Below, in pieces: positions 24,665-32,686 of a DNA stretch of 64,000 bases. The translations under genes and the position numbers were made by a program. This DNA is from Bacteroidota bacterium (GTDB taxonomy: Bacteria > Bacteroidota > Bacteroidia > Chitinophagales > Chitinophagaceae). The notes below the pieces were generated by a model, which saw nothing but the letters and a program-made list of their open reading frames with translations, was not told where the DNA came from and did no database searches. The DNA is taken from contig JAEWBT010000058.1 in the NCBI GenBank assembly GCA_023391015.1, positions 15,911 through 79,910 of the forward strand. The letters run 5' to 3'. The stretch's first letter is position 1, and each line of letters starts with the position of its first letter.

Positions 24665-25597
24665 ATGCCCTTTAAAACAACCCTCCGGATCGCCCTGACG
24701 GCCCTCTTTTCCGGCAGTCTCGTCACCGCAAACGCGCAGTCGCAGCCTTTCTTTCCGGAAATCTCCGCCCCTGTTGCGCTGGCAGCAGACCTGCAACCGG
24801 AAGCCCCGCTGCCCACGCCACCACCGCCGGAAAAGGACATTCTCACCGCGGCCAATCCCAATTATAAGCTCAACTGGAAGGTGGATGCGCCCATCATCGT
24901 GGCCGGAACGGCCTGGACACTCTACGGCTTTAGCCAAGTGTATGACAAAGACACCAGCACGCTGGCCGAGATTCAGGCTTTGAAAAAGGAAGACGTAAAC
25001 GGCTTCGACCGCTGGGCAGCAGGCAAGCATTCCGATGCCGCCGATGCCAACAGCAACTATCTCTTTTACGGCCTCATCCCCGCGCCTTTTGTGCTGGCCG
25101 GACTGGACCCCGCGATGCGCAAGGATTTCTGGAAAATCAGTGCCCTCTATCTGGAAACGATGGCCATCACTGGCACGCTCTATACCGGCGCTACCTTTTT
25201 GGTGGATCGCTATCGCCCGGAGACTTACAACTTCGATAAACCTGCAGCCGAGCGCCTGAACGGCAATTATAAAAACGCTTTCTTCGCCGGGCACGTGGCC
25301 AACGTGGGGGCTATTTCCTTTTTCACGGCCAAGATTTTCCACGATTATCACCCGGATTCTAAATGGAAATGGGCCTTTTGGGGCGGAGCCGGACTAGCCA
25401 CCGCTGCCACCGCCTACATGCGCCACGAAGCTGGAAAACACTGGCCTTCCGACATTGTGTTGGGAACCCTCGTGGGCGCAGGCGCGGGCATCCTGGTGCC
25501 GCAGCTCCACAAGCGCATCAAGGCCGATGGCACGGGCCTGCGCATGGCACCCTACATCGGGCCGGGCACGGGCATCAGCCTTTCGTACCGGTTTTAA
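24665..25597 (+). CDS. second PAP2-superfamily protein with a divergent motif 2
   Basis: A 310-residue exported protein (signal MPFKTTLRIALTALFSGSLVTANAQ) with a PAP2 domain. Motif 1 is reduced to DRYRPETYN. Motif 2 reads FFAGH instead of PSGH. Motif 3 is intact as R-x5-H-x3-D (RHEAGKHWPSD). The C-terminus GTGISLSYRF is strand-like and shared with the preceding protein, so the pair may come from an old duplication. The ATG at 24665 begins directly at the signal peptide; a GTG at 24626 would add 13 residues. Probably co-transcribed with the first PAP2 gene. Confidence 0.82.
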   Translation: MPFKTTLRIALTALFSGSLVTANAQSQPFFPEISAPVALAADLQPEAPLPTPPPPEKDILTAANPNYKLNWKVDAPIIVAGTAWTLYGFSQVYDKDTSTLAEIQALKKEDVNGFDRWAAGKHSDAADANSNYLFYGLIPAPFVLAGLDPAMRKDFWKISALYLETMAITGTLYTGATFLVDRYRPETYNFDKPAAERLNGNYKNAFFAGHVANVGAISFFTAKIFHDYHPDSKWKWAFWGGAGLATAATAYMRHEAGKHWPSDIVLGTLVGAGAGILVPQLHKRIKADGTGLRMAPYIGPGTGISLSYRF

Positions 25598-25620
25598 AAG
25601 AGGAGATTTTCCGGAAATGG

Positions 25621-25760
25621 GTAGAGACGTTGCACGCAACGTCTCTACGTGTTTTATCTCCAATCCCTGAGACGCGTTGGAACGCATAGAGACGCGTAGA
25701 AACGCATAGAACGTGTAGAACGCGTAGAACGTGTAGAGACAAGGCATGCCTTGTCTCTAC
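25621..25760. repeat. two GTAGAGAC palindromes with degenerate tandem copies between
   Basis: An inverted repeat at 25621-25648 (GTAGAGACGTTGC and its near complement) and a perfect 28-bp palindrome at 25733-25760, identical to the one at 1513. Between them are short tandem ACGCGTAGA(A)/ACGTGTAGA units. A run of C7/G6 hairpin (about 25794-25816) follows. Confidence 0.85.
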
Positions 25761-25820
25761 AATGTACAATATCCCGCTATCATCCTTTTGACCCCCCCTG
25801 CCCCCCAAAGGGGGGAATTC

Positions 25821-25862
25821 CCACTATCCACTATCCACTATCCACTATCCACTATCCACTAT
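25821..25862. repeat. heptanucleotide microsatellite (CCACTAT)6
   Basis: Six perfect CCACTAT copies, 42 bp in all, ending at the stop codon of the minus-strand gene 25862-26806. Confidence 0.95.
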
Positions 25863-26806
25863 TAAATATCTACCTCCCAATCGCCTACAGCAGTGCCGGG
25901 GTTATAGACGTAGAGGTAATGAGCCGTTTCCACCGCGCCGAGGCGGGTGGCGGGAACGGTTTGCTCGGTGCCGGCCTCTACGGTAACGCCCACGCCGGCG
26001 GGCGGTGGGGCCGGGGTTTCGGCGTGGTCGGAAAGGAAAAAGACGAGGCGCTCGGCCCCGCCGTTCAGCAGGCTGATTTCCTCCTCGGCCCCCAACGTGC
26101 GCTGGGCCACCAGGTGCACTTCGCCCGCTTGCAGGTGGCCGGTAAAGGATTTTTGGGGCCGGTTGCGGATGAGTTCCAGCTTGAAATAATTTTTGATGGC
26201 CTCGGGGGTGCGCTTAAACTGCTGCATCAATCCCCCCAAAACGGCGTATAACTCCTCGCACAAGGCCACGCGCGCGGCTTCCAGGTCGCTGCTATCTTGC
26301 CCCGTCTGGCCAATGGCGCTCTTTTGGGTGGCGTCGGCGGCTTTGAGGGAAAGGTAATATTCACTTACCTCGGTGGCCAGTTCATCCAGACCGGCGTCAC
26401 TGAGGGCCTTCGACAACGACTCGAGGGCCTCTATGCGGCTTTGCTGGCCGCCTTGCTGAAAGGGGGCATGGCCGTTGGGGAAGATGCCTTTATAGGCCGG
26501 ATTGGTTTTGCGGATGGTGCCCTGCACGCGGTAATCCCAGTCATTAATCTTTTCGGTAGCCGTGGCCAGCAGGGCGTTGAGGCCGGCAGTCTTGCTTTTT
26601 TGGGTGCCGGCCTGCGTGCGCCAGGTGCTGTAGCGGCTGCTGTATTGCATTACGAGGGGATGAAGCTGCGTGTACAGGCTTTGCAAGGCCGGCTTGCCCT
26701 GCAAGGCACCATCGGTGTAGTTGCCTATGATGAGGGCACGCAGGTAGGAAGTACGCGTGGCATTCAGGAAGGGATTGCTGATGTAGGTCCAGACTTGCGT
26801 TGCCAT
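25862..26806 (-). CDS. protein of unknown function
   Basis: A 314-residue protein without signal peptide or membrane segment; I do not recognise a family. The first about 200 residues look helical (SLYTQLHPLVMQYSSRYSTW, LESLSKALSDAGLDELATEVSEYYLSL, VALCEELYAVLGGLMQQF). The last about 100 look beta-rich (FTGHLQAGEVHLVAQR, GVGVTVEAGTEQTVPATRLG, YLYVYNPGTAVGDWEVDI), like a small binding domain. It is real by length and codon use. It stands alone upstream of a 42-bp minisatellite and reads away from the beta-helix gene. Its stop codon abuts a heptamer microsatellite. Confidence 0.7.
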   Translation of the reverse strand: MATQVWTYISNPFLNATRTSYLRALIIGNYTDGALQGKPALQSLYTQLHPLVMQYSSRYSTWRTQAGTQKSKTAGLNALLATATEKINDWDYRVQGTIRKTNPAYKGIFPNGHAPFQQGGQQSRIEALESLSKALSDAGLDELATEVSEYYLSLKAADATQKSAIGQTGQDSSDLEAARVALCEELYAVLGGLMQQFKRTPEAIKNYFKLELIRNRPQKSFTGHLQAGEVHLVAQRTLGAEEEISLLNGGAERLVFFLSDHAETPAPPPAGVGVTVEAGTEQTVPATRLGAVETAHYLYVYNPGTAVGDWEVDI

Positions 26807-26896
26807 AGGTAAAGAAGTTTTAAGGGATTTAAAAGGAATAAATCAGAAGACAAATATAACACTTGTGGGATTGAGGTAAAAAAATATTCTGGATAT

Positions 26897-27105
26897 CAAA
26901 CGCCTCTCTGTTTCCTATCCATACCCGCCTACGGGCCTCAAACGTCACTCTGTTTCTTGTTCGTAGGCGGGTATGGATGCAAAACGTCTCTCTGTTTCTT
27001 GTTCGTACCCGCCTACGGGCATCAAACGTCTCTCTGTTTCCTATCCGTACCCGCCTACGGACATCAAACGTCTCTCTGTTTCGGGCCCGTACCCTTTTTC
27101 GGGGC
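26897..27105. repeat. 42-bp tandem repeat, five units, one with inverted core
   Basis: AAACG(T/C)CTCTCTGTTTC begins units at 26898, 26940, 26982, 27024 and 27066, exactly 42 bp apart. Units 1, 3 and 4 carry TACCCGCCTACG. Unit 2 carries the same core in reverse complement (CGTAGGCGGGTA), and unit 5 is degenerate. The array lies in the 483-bp divergent gap 26807-27289, upstream of the beta-helix gene promoter. Confidence 0.92.
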
Positions 27106-27207
27106 TTGTTTTAAGAATAGAAATGCCTTCAAGCAGTGCTTTTCAGGTTTCCCCCAAGCCCTTATCTCCCCCAAACGGCTGCCGGAGCTAAAAACGTAGC
27201 ATCAGAT

Positions 27208-27238
27208 TTGAATTTTTATATTTAATACACTACATTCG
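27208..27238 (+). promoter_or_regulatory. promoter of the beta-helix T9SS gene
   Basis: TTG (27208-27210), 20 bp, then TACATTCG (27231-27238), one mismatch to TAnnTTTG. The leader would be about 45 nt. Confidence 0.55.
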
Positions 27239-27289
27239 CAAGCTGATTGAGGAACGTTCCGATATAATCCCTAAAATCAATCATCCTCT

Positions 27290-30200
27290 ATGAAGCAAAA
27301 ATTACTTTTTTTCTTTCTCTTCTTGTTCTGCCTCTCCACGGCCCGCGCAGCGGTGTATTATGTGGACGGCACCGGCGGCAACAACGCCAACACCGGCACC
27401 GGCGGCTGGGCGGATGCAAAGCAGGATATTCAGGCGGCCATCAACGCAGCAGCCAGTGGGGATGAGATTTGGGTAAAAGCCGGAACCTACCTGCCCACAT
27501 TGGACCCGAACGGCGGCACTTCGCAACGGGACAAAACGTTTTATATCACTACCAAAGACGTGAAGCTCTATGGCGGCTTTGCGGGCACGGAAACAGCATT
27601 ATCCCAACGCAATCCTGTTACCAACGTAACAACTTTGAGCGGGAATTTGGATGCTGTAGGTAACAACGATGCGTATCATGTATTGGTAACCCTCAACCGC
27701 ACGAGTGCGTGTGTGGTGGATGGATTTACCATCAGCGGCGGGCGGACCGCCAGCAGTGGCTATTTGACGGTTAATTCTCCTGCTGCTATTGTCTATAGCG
27801 ATTGCGGTGGGGGGATGTACAACCGTGGCAGCAGTCCTACTGTGAGTGGTTGTATCTTTTCTTCTAACACGGCATTTGATGGTGGCGGAGGGATGTATAA
27901 TATATTTGGCAGCAATCCCACTGTGAGTGACTGTGTCTTCTCGGCCAATGTGGTAAGCTATAATAATGGCGGTGGGATGTACAACAACAACAACAGCAGT
28001 CCTGTGGTGAGTAGCTGTACGTTCTCGGCCAACACCGCAAACAGATATGGCGGAGGGATGTATTACAGCGATAATTCAGGCGGAAGCATCACCAACTGTA
28101 TTCTTTATGGCAATACCGTGTCTGCCAGCGGGCGAGGCATCTATAAAGGCGGAGCGATTACAACGCTTACGGTGAGCTATTCGCTTATTGAAAATTACAT
28201 CGCTACCAGCAACTATATTTCCGGAGCAGGCATCCTTACCGCTAATCCAATGTTTGTGAACAGTGCTTCACCGGCAGGGGCAGATGGCCTCTGGCGCACC
28301 GCCGATGACGGGCTGCGCATTGGCTGCGCTTCACCGGCCCGCGATGCGGGCACCGGCACTACGCCCGCTACCGATATTTCGGGCAATGCGCGGGTGGGCG
28401 CGATGGATATGGGGGCGTATGAGAATCCTGGTACCGGCTGCCCTTTATATGTGGACGGCGCAGGCGGCAACAACGCAAACACGGGTACCTCTTGGGCGAC
28501 GGCAAAGAAAGATATCCAGGCGGCCATCAACGCCGCGACGGCAGGTGATGAAATCTGGGTGATGGCGGGAACGTATTTGCCCACGCTGGACCCCAACGGC
28601 AACGCCGCGCCCACCGACCCAAGGGACAAGACTTTTTACATCACCACCAAAGACGTGAAGCTCTACGGCGGCTTTGCGGGAACCGAGACGCTTCTTTCCC
28701 AACGCAACGCAGCGACGAACATAACGACCCTGAGCGGGGATTTGGACGGGGCGGGCGGCACGGCAGATGCTTACCACGTGCTCTTAACCGTTGATCGCAC
28801 GAGCGCGTGCCTGATAGATGGATTCACCATCACGGGTGGACGGGCGGATGGGGCTGGCGGCTTTAGCGTTGGCTCTCCTGCCAGAACTGTTAATCAGAAT
28901 AATGGCGGTGGGATGAACAACGCTAACAGCAGTCCTTCTGTAAGTAGCTGCACGTTTTCTTCCAACATGGCAAGCAGCCTTGGCGGTGGGATGTACAATG
29001 AAAACGGCAGCAGCCCCAGTGTGAGTGGCTGTGCCTTTACCTCTAACACGGCCAGCAACAGTGGTGGTGGGATGTATAACATCTTCAGCAGCAGTCCCTC
29101 TGTGAGTAACTGTACATTCTCTGCCAACACAGCAGTCTATGGCGGAGGGATGTACAACATCTTCAGCAGTCCTATTGTGAGTAACTGCACGTTCGCTGCC
29201 AACTCAGCAAGTAGCCTTGGCGGTGGGATGCACACCAACAATAGCAATCCCTCAATAAGTGGCTGCACCTTCTCTACCAACACTGCAAGCTCTGGCGGTG
29301 GGATGTACAATGAAAACAGCAGCCCTGCTACGAGTAGCTGTGTGTTCTCTTCTAACAATGCAAACGTCTATGGCGGAGGGATGTACAACAACAGCAGCAG
29401 TCCTGCGGTGAGTGGTTGTACGTTCTCTACCAACGTGGCCGGCGGCTTTGGCGGCGGGATGTTCAACATCAACAGCAGCAGTCCTGCGGTGAGTAGCTCT
29501 ATGTTCTCTGCCAACACGGCATATAATGGCGGCGGGATGTTCAACATCAACAGCAGTCCTGTGGTACATTCCGCTACCTTTTCGGCCAATACGGCGACCA
29601 GCAGTGGCGGCGGGATGTACAACAACAGTGCTTCAGGCGGCAGCCTTACCAACTGTGTTCTTTATGGCAACACCGGCGGCCCTGCGAACCGGCAAAACCT
29701 CTATAAAGAAGGCACCGCTGCTACGCTTACGGTCAGCTATTCGCTTATCGGCGATTACAGCGCCGGGGCTACCAATAATTACACGGCTTCCAACGTCCTT
29801 GCCGCCGACCCGCTGTTTGTGGATGCAGCCAATCCTGCGGGCACAGATGGCGTTTTCGGTACCGCCGATGATGGATTGGCCCTGCAAGGGTGCAGCCCGG
29901 CCATCAACGCCGGAACGGGCACCACACCCGCCACCGATATTTCCGGAAATGGGCGCGTAGGAGCAATGGATCTGGGGGCTTACGAGTATCAAAGCAGCCC
30001 TGCCGCACTGGTTCTGGCAAGTGCTCCTGCCACCACCGACAGCCGCGACATCCAAAAGGGCAGCATCGTTTCTTTGGGCGGCTGCGGGGCGGCCATTGCC
30101 GAGGTGCTTTCCGAAGGCGCTGCACCGGTAGAAGGCATCATCTCGGCTACGATGTATGTGCATCCCGCTGCCCCCAGCGCGAACCAAACCAAGTATGCGC

Positions 30201-31081
30201 GCCGCCACTACGATATTTCTACGGTCTTGTTTCCTTCCACCGCCACGGCCCGCATTACCCTGTACTTTACCCAGGCCGACTTCGACGATTACAACACGGC
30301 TATTCAGGGCAGCGGCCTGCCGCCCTTGCCCATCGATGCAGCCGATGTAGCCAATAACAAAGCCAATCTACGCATCACCCAGGAACACGGTACCTCATCT
30401 ACCGGTCTGCCCAACAGCTACAGTGGCTGGGCGGGCAGCGGGCCAAAGAAGGTGTTGATTACCCCTACGGTGAGCTGGAGTCCGCTGCTGTCGCTTTGGA
30501 AAGTGCAGTTTCCGGTAACGGGCTTCTCCGGCTTCTTTGTTACCAGTGCCATTAGCACGCCACTGCCTTTGGAGTTGCTGCATTTCAGTGCAAAGCATGT
30601 TGGAGAGGACAGAAACCAACTGGACTGGGCGACGGGTGAGGAAGAAGGGGGAAGTGTTTTTGTCGTGGAGCGCAGCGGGGATGCACGGAGCTTTGCCGCA
30701 ATCGGTGTTGTTTCCGGAAAAGGAAGTGGCAGTGCGTACCGGTTTGAGGATAAACAACCATTGACAGGGGATAACTATTACCGTTTGCAGGTGAAAGAAG
30801 CGGGCAAGAGTAGCTACAGCCAGACGGTGTTGGTGAAAGGAAGCGACGTAACAACAACCGCTGTTGCGCTCCGTCCCAACCCGGCTACTGACCGCGTGGT
30901 GATTAGGTGCAATAATGCAGCGCTGGAAGGCAGCCGTGCCAGTGTTTGGAGTGCCAGAGGCCGGTTGATAAAGACCTTTGTTTTGGAAAAAGAAACGGTT
31001 TTGGATGTAAGCGAATGGACAGCAGGCGTGTATCTGCTGCGCCTAGCCGATGGCAGCACCCTGCGACTGGTAAAGCAATAG
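27290..31081 (+). CDS. giant parallel beta-helix surface protein with T9SS sorting domain
   Basis: A 1263-residue exported protein (signal MKQKLLFFFLFLFCLSTARA). Two related halves each begin YYVDG/LYVDGxGGNNANTG, with WAxAKxDIQAAINAA-GDEIWV-AGTYLPTLDPNG, the start of a pectate-lyase-like right-handed beta-helix. Each then runs into about 22-25-residue rungs of the type SxCTFSxNTAxxxGGGMYN. Four GGGM(Y/F/H/N) rungs are in the first half and ten in the second. Choice-of-anchor-like and calcium-type stretches follow, then a LELLHFSAKHVG linker. A type A T9SS domain ends it (LRPNPATDRVVI ... AGVYLLRLADGSTLRLVK). Likely a surface adhesin or polysaccharide-binding protein; no catalytic residues could be assigned. 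The DNA repeats could expand or contract. Confidence 0.9.
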   Translation: MKQKLLFFFLFLFCLSTARAAVYYVDGTGGNNANTGTGGWADAKQDIQAAINAAASGDEIWVKAGTYLPTLDPNGGTSQRDKTFYITTKDVKLYGGFAGTETALSQRNPVTNVTTLSGNLDAVGNNDAYHVLVTLNRTSACVVDGFTISGGRTASSGYLTVNSPAAIVYSDCGGGMYNRGSSPTVSGCIFSSNTAFDGGGGMYNIFGSNPTVSDCVFSANVVSYNNGGGMYNNNNSSPVVSSCTFSANTANRYGGGMYYSDNSGGSITNCILYGNTVSASGRGIYKGGAITTLTVSYSLIENYIATSNYISGAGILTANPMFVNSASPAGADGLWRTADDGLRIGCASPARDAGTGTTPATDISGNARVGAMDMGAYENPGTGCPLYVDGAGGNNANTGTSWATAKKDIQAAINAATAGDEIWVMAGTYLPTLDPNGNAAPTDPRDKTFYITTKDVKLYGGFAGTETLLSQRNAATNITTLSGDLDGAGGTADAYHVLLTVDRTSACLIDGFTITGGRADGAGGFSVGSPARTVNQNNGGGMNNANSSPSVSSCTFSSNMASSLGGGMYNENGSSPSVSGCAFTSNTASNSGGGMYNIFSSSPSVSNCTFSANTAVYGGGMYNIFSSPIVSNCTFAANSASSLGGGMHTNNSNPSISGCTFSTNTASSGGGMYNENSSPATSSCVFSSNNANVYGGGMYNNSSSPAVSGCTFSTNVAGGFGGGMFNINSSSPAVSSSMFSANTAYNGGGMFNINSSPVVHSATFSANTATSSGGGMYNNSASGGSLTNCVLYGNTGGPANRQNLYKEGTAATLTVSYSLIGDYSAGATNNYTASNVLAADPLFVDAANPAGTDGVFGTADDGLALQGCSPAINAGTGTTPATDISGNGRVGAMDLGAYEYQSSPAALVLASAPATTDSRDIQKGSIVSLGGCGAAIAEVLSEGAAPVEGIISATMYVHPAAPSANQTKYARRHYDISTVLFPSTATARITLYFTQADFDDYNTAIQGSGLPPLPIDAADVANNKANLRITQEHGTSSTGLPNSYSGWAGSGPKKVLITPTVSWSPLLSLWKVQFPVTGFSGFFVTSAISTPLPLELLHFSAKHVGEDRNQLDWATGEEEGGSVFVVERSGDARSFAAIGVVSGKGSGSAYRFEDKQPLTGDNYYRLQVKEAGKSSYSQTVLVKGSDVTTTAVALRPNPATDRVVIRCNNAALEGSRASVWSARGRLIKTFVLEKETVLDVSEWTAGVYLLRLADGSTLRLVKQ

Positions 31082-31137
31082 AGGTGGGAGATTAAATACC
31101 GGCCAGGAATGAGTTGGCATTAAGCGCTCTACATTTT

Positions 31138-31226
31138 GCGGGTCATTGCGAGGAGGTACGACGAAGCAACCTGCACAAAATGCAGCAGTATGTGCAGGTT
31201 GCTTCGCTCCGCTCGCAATGACCCGC
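31138..31226. repeat. 89-bp long-stem interspersed repeat (GCGGGTCATTGCGAGG type)
   Basis: GCGGGTCATTGCGAG at 31138 pairs with CTCGCAATGACCCGC ending at 31226, and the inner GAAGCAACCTGCACA pairs with TGTGCAGGTTGCTTC. A second copy lies at 61627-61717. Confidence 0.9.
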
Positions 31227-31260
31227 ATTTCGTTACCATCAATGAATTGTTTGGAAGTAA

Positions 31261-31305
31261 TTAAAAAGAAAGAGACGCTCAAGCTGAGCGTCTCTTTCTT
31301 TTTAA
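31261..31305. terminator. perfect 21-bp hairpin, terminator of the beta-helix gene
   Basis: The arm 31261-31281 (TTAAAAAGAAAGAGACGCTC then A), a three-base AGC loop, then its exact complement, ending in T5. It is separated from the stop codon by the long interspersed repeat. The rest of the gap to 31526 holds a CTTTGTCATTCTGCAAAG ... CAAGGATGACAAAG inverted repeat and two TTCCGGAA sites. Confidence 0.85.
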
Positions 31306-31526
31306 AAGGCTTGGAGCACATCCGGAAAACAGGGCGTCTTCTTTGTCATTCTGCAAAGAATCCCTTTGGCCTTCCTTCTGTTAGCGGAAAAGCATAAGAG
31401 ATCCTTTCAAGGATGACAAAGAACGGGACCGAACTCAGGATGCGTGTTCGGAATCCTTTGTCTTTACGACAGGGTCTTAAACAGGCCCTTGTATTTCCGG
31501 AAACAAGGCCTCTTTTTCCGGAACTA

Positions 31527-32669
31527 TCAGGGCTGCGCCGGGTACTTCAACTTATAATAAATCACGCGCTTCACGCTTTTTTCCAGCTGCTGGCGCAGGG
31601 GTGTATTTCCGGAAAGTTCCTTTACAATCCGGGCGTGGAGCGCCGTGGGATTGGCCGGCATTACAGCAATATCAACGCCTGCGGCTATGGCTTTAAAGTC
31701 GGCATCGGGAAACTGTTTGGCGCCTTGCATATTCAGTGCATCGGTGGTGATAAGGCCGTCGTAGCCCATTTCTTCCCGCAAAAGGCCGGTAATAATCACC
31801 GGCGACAGGCTGGATGGCAGGCCGTCGGTATTGTACTTCGGGTTGTTGCGCACCGCGATATGGCCTACCATCACCGCAGCCGGATGCGAAGCGTCTATGA
31901 TTTTCCGGAACGTTTCCAATTCCGTTAATGCGCCGTTGATAAACACCAGTTGCTTGTGGGTATCGCCCGTTACGTTGCCGTGGCCGGGAAAGTGCTTGAT
32001 CGTCGCGCCAATATTTCCGGCCTGCGTGTAACGCACAAAGTCCGCCGCGCGCAGGGCTACCGAATCGGGGTTGTTGCTGAAGGCCCGCGCGTTGATAACC
32101 GCTTTGTTGGCCCCCAGATCGGCCACCGGGGCAAAGTTCAGGTTCACGCCGGTAGCCTTCATGGTTTCGTTGATGGTGGCCACCGCCGCTTCCACTTTTT
32201 CGCTCGTGTTCAGCGTGTTGGTTTTATCCACCGCCTCGGCGTCGGTCCATTTCATCTTGAAAAGCGTGGGCTCACAGTCGCAGGCAAAAAGCGGGGCCAC
32301 GGGCTGGCTGGCCGTCAGCGTCCGGAGTTCCTTTGTTTGTTTGGAAAATTCGGAGGTGGGACCTTTCAGAAATACCACACCGCCGGCCACGCCGCTTTGA
32401 ACCAAAGCCTTCGCAGTGCTATAGGGCGTCCCAATTTTTTCGTAGGTGCTACTCGCCACCATAATCAGTTGGGCAGCCCGCTGGTCGGGCGTCATTTTCC
32501 GGAAAATGCTGTCGGCGGCGGCATGCAAAAGGGCTTCCTCGGCCTGCCGCATGGCGTTGGTGGGCGGGTATTGGGAGGTGGGGAATATCTGCGCGCTCAC
32601 CGGCAGGGGCAAGCCGCAAAAAGAAAGGGCCAGCGCATTGAGCGCGGCAAAAGCCTTAAGAAAAACCAT
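31527..32669 (-). CDS. glycoside hydrolase family 3 beta-N-acetylhexosaminidase-like, exported
   Basis: A 380-residue GH3 TIM-barrel enzyme with a signal peptide (MVFLKAFAALNALALSFCG...SAQ). The NagZ-type signature KHFPGHGNVTGDTH contains the Asp/His acid-base pair typical of the NagZ branch. LITTDALNMQGA carries the nucleophile Asp. NLNFAPVADLGAN and FSNNPDSVA are usual barrel segments. NagZ-like enzymes remove GlcNAc from muropeptides or other N-acetylhexosaminides. Unlike cytoplasmic NagZ, this one is exported. The C-terminal beta-lactamase domain sometimes fused in Bacteroidota is absent. It is the last gene behind the kinase cluster, 17 bp beyond the kinase gene, so it may be in the same operon. 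Confidence 0.88.
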   Translation of the reverse strand: MVFLKAFAALNALALSFCGLPLPVSAQIFPTSQYPPTNAMRQAEEALLHAAADSIFRKMTPDQRAAQLIMVASSTYEKIGTPYSTAKALVQSGVAGGVVFLKGPTSEFSKQTKELRTLTASQPVAPLFACDCEPTLFKMKWTDAEAVDKTNTLNTSEKVEAAVATINETMKATGVNLNFAPVADLGANKAVINARAFSNNPDSVALRAADFVRYTQAGNIGATIKHFPGHGNVTGDTHKQLVFINGALTELETFRKIIDASHPAAVMVGHIAVRNNPKYNTDGLPSSLSPVIITGLLREEMGYDGLITTDALNMQGAKQFPDADFKAIAAGVDIAVMPANPTALHARIVKELSGNTPLRQQLEKSVKRVIYYKLKYPAQP

Positions 32670-32686
32670 CCTGAGAAAAAATAAGA

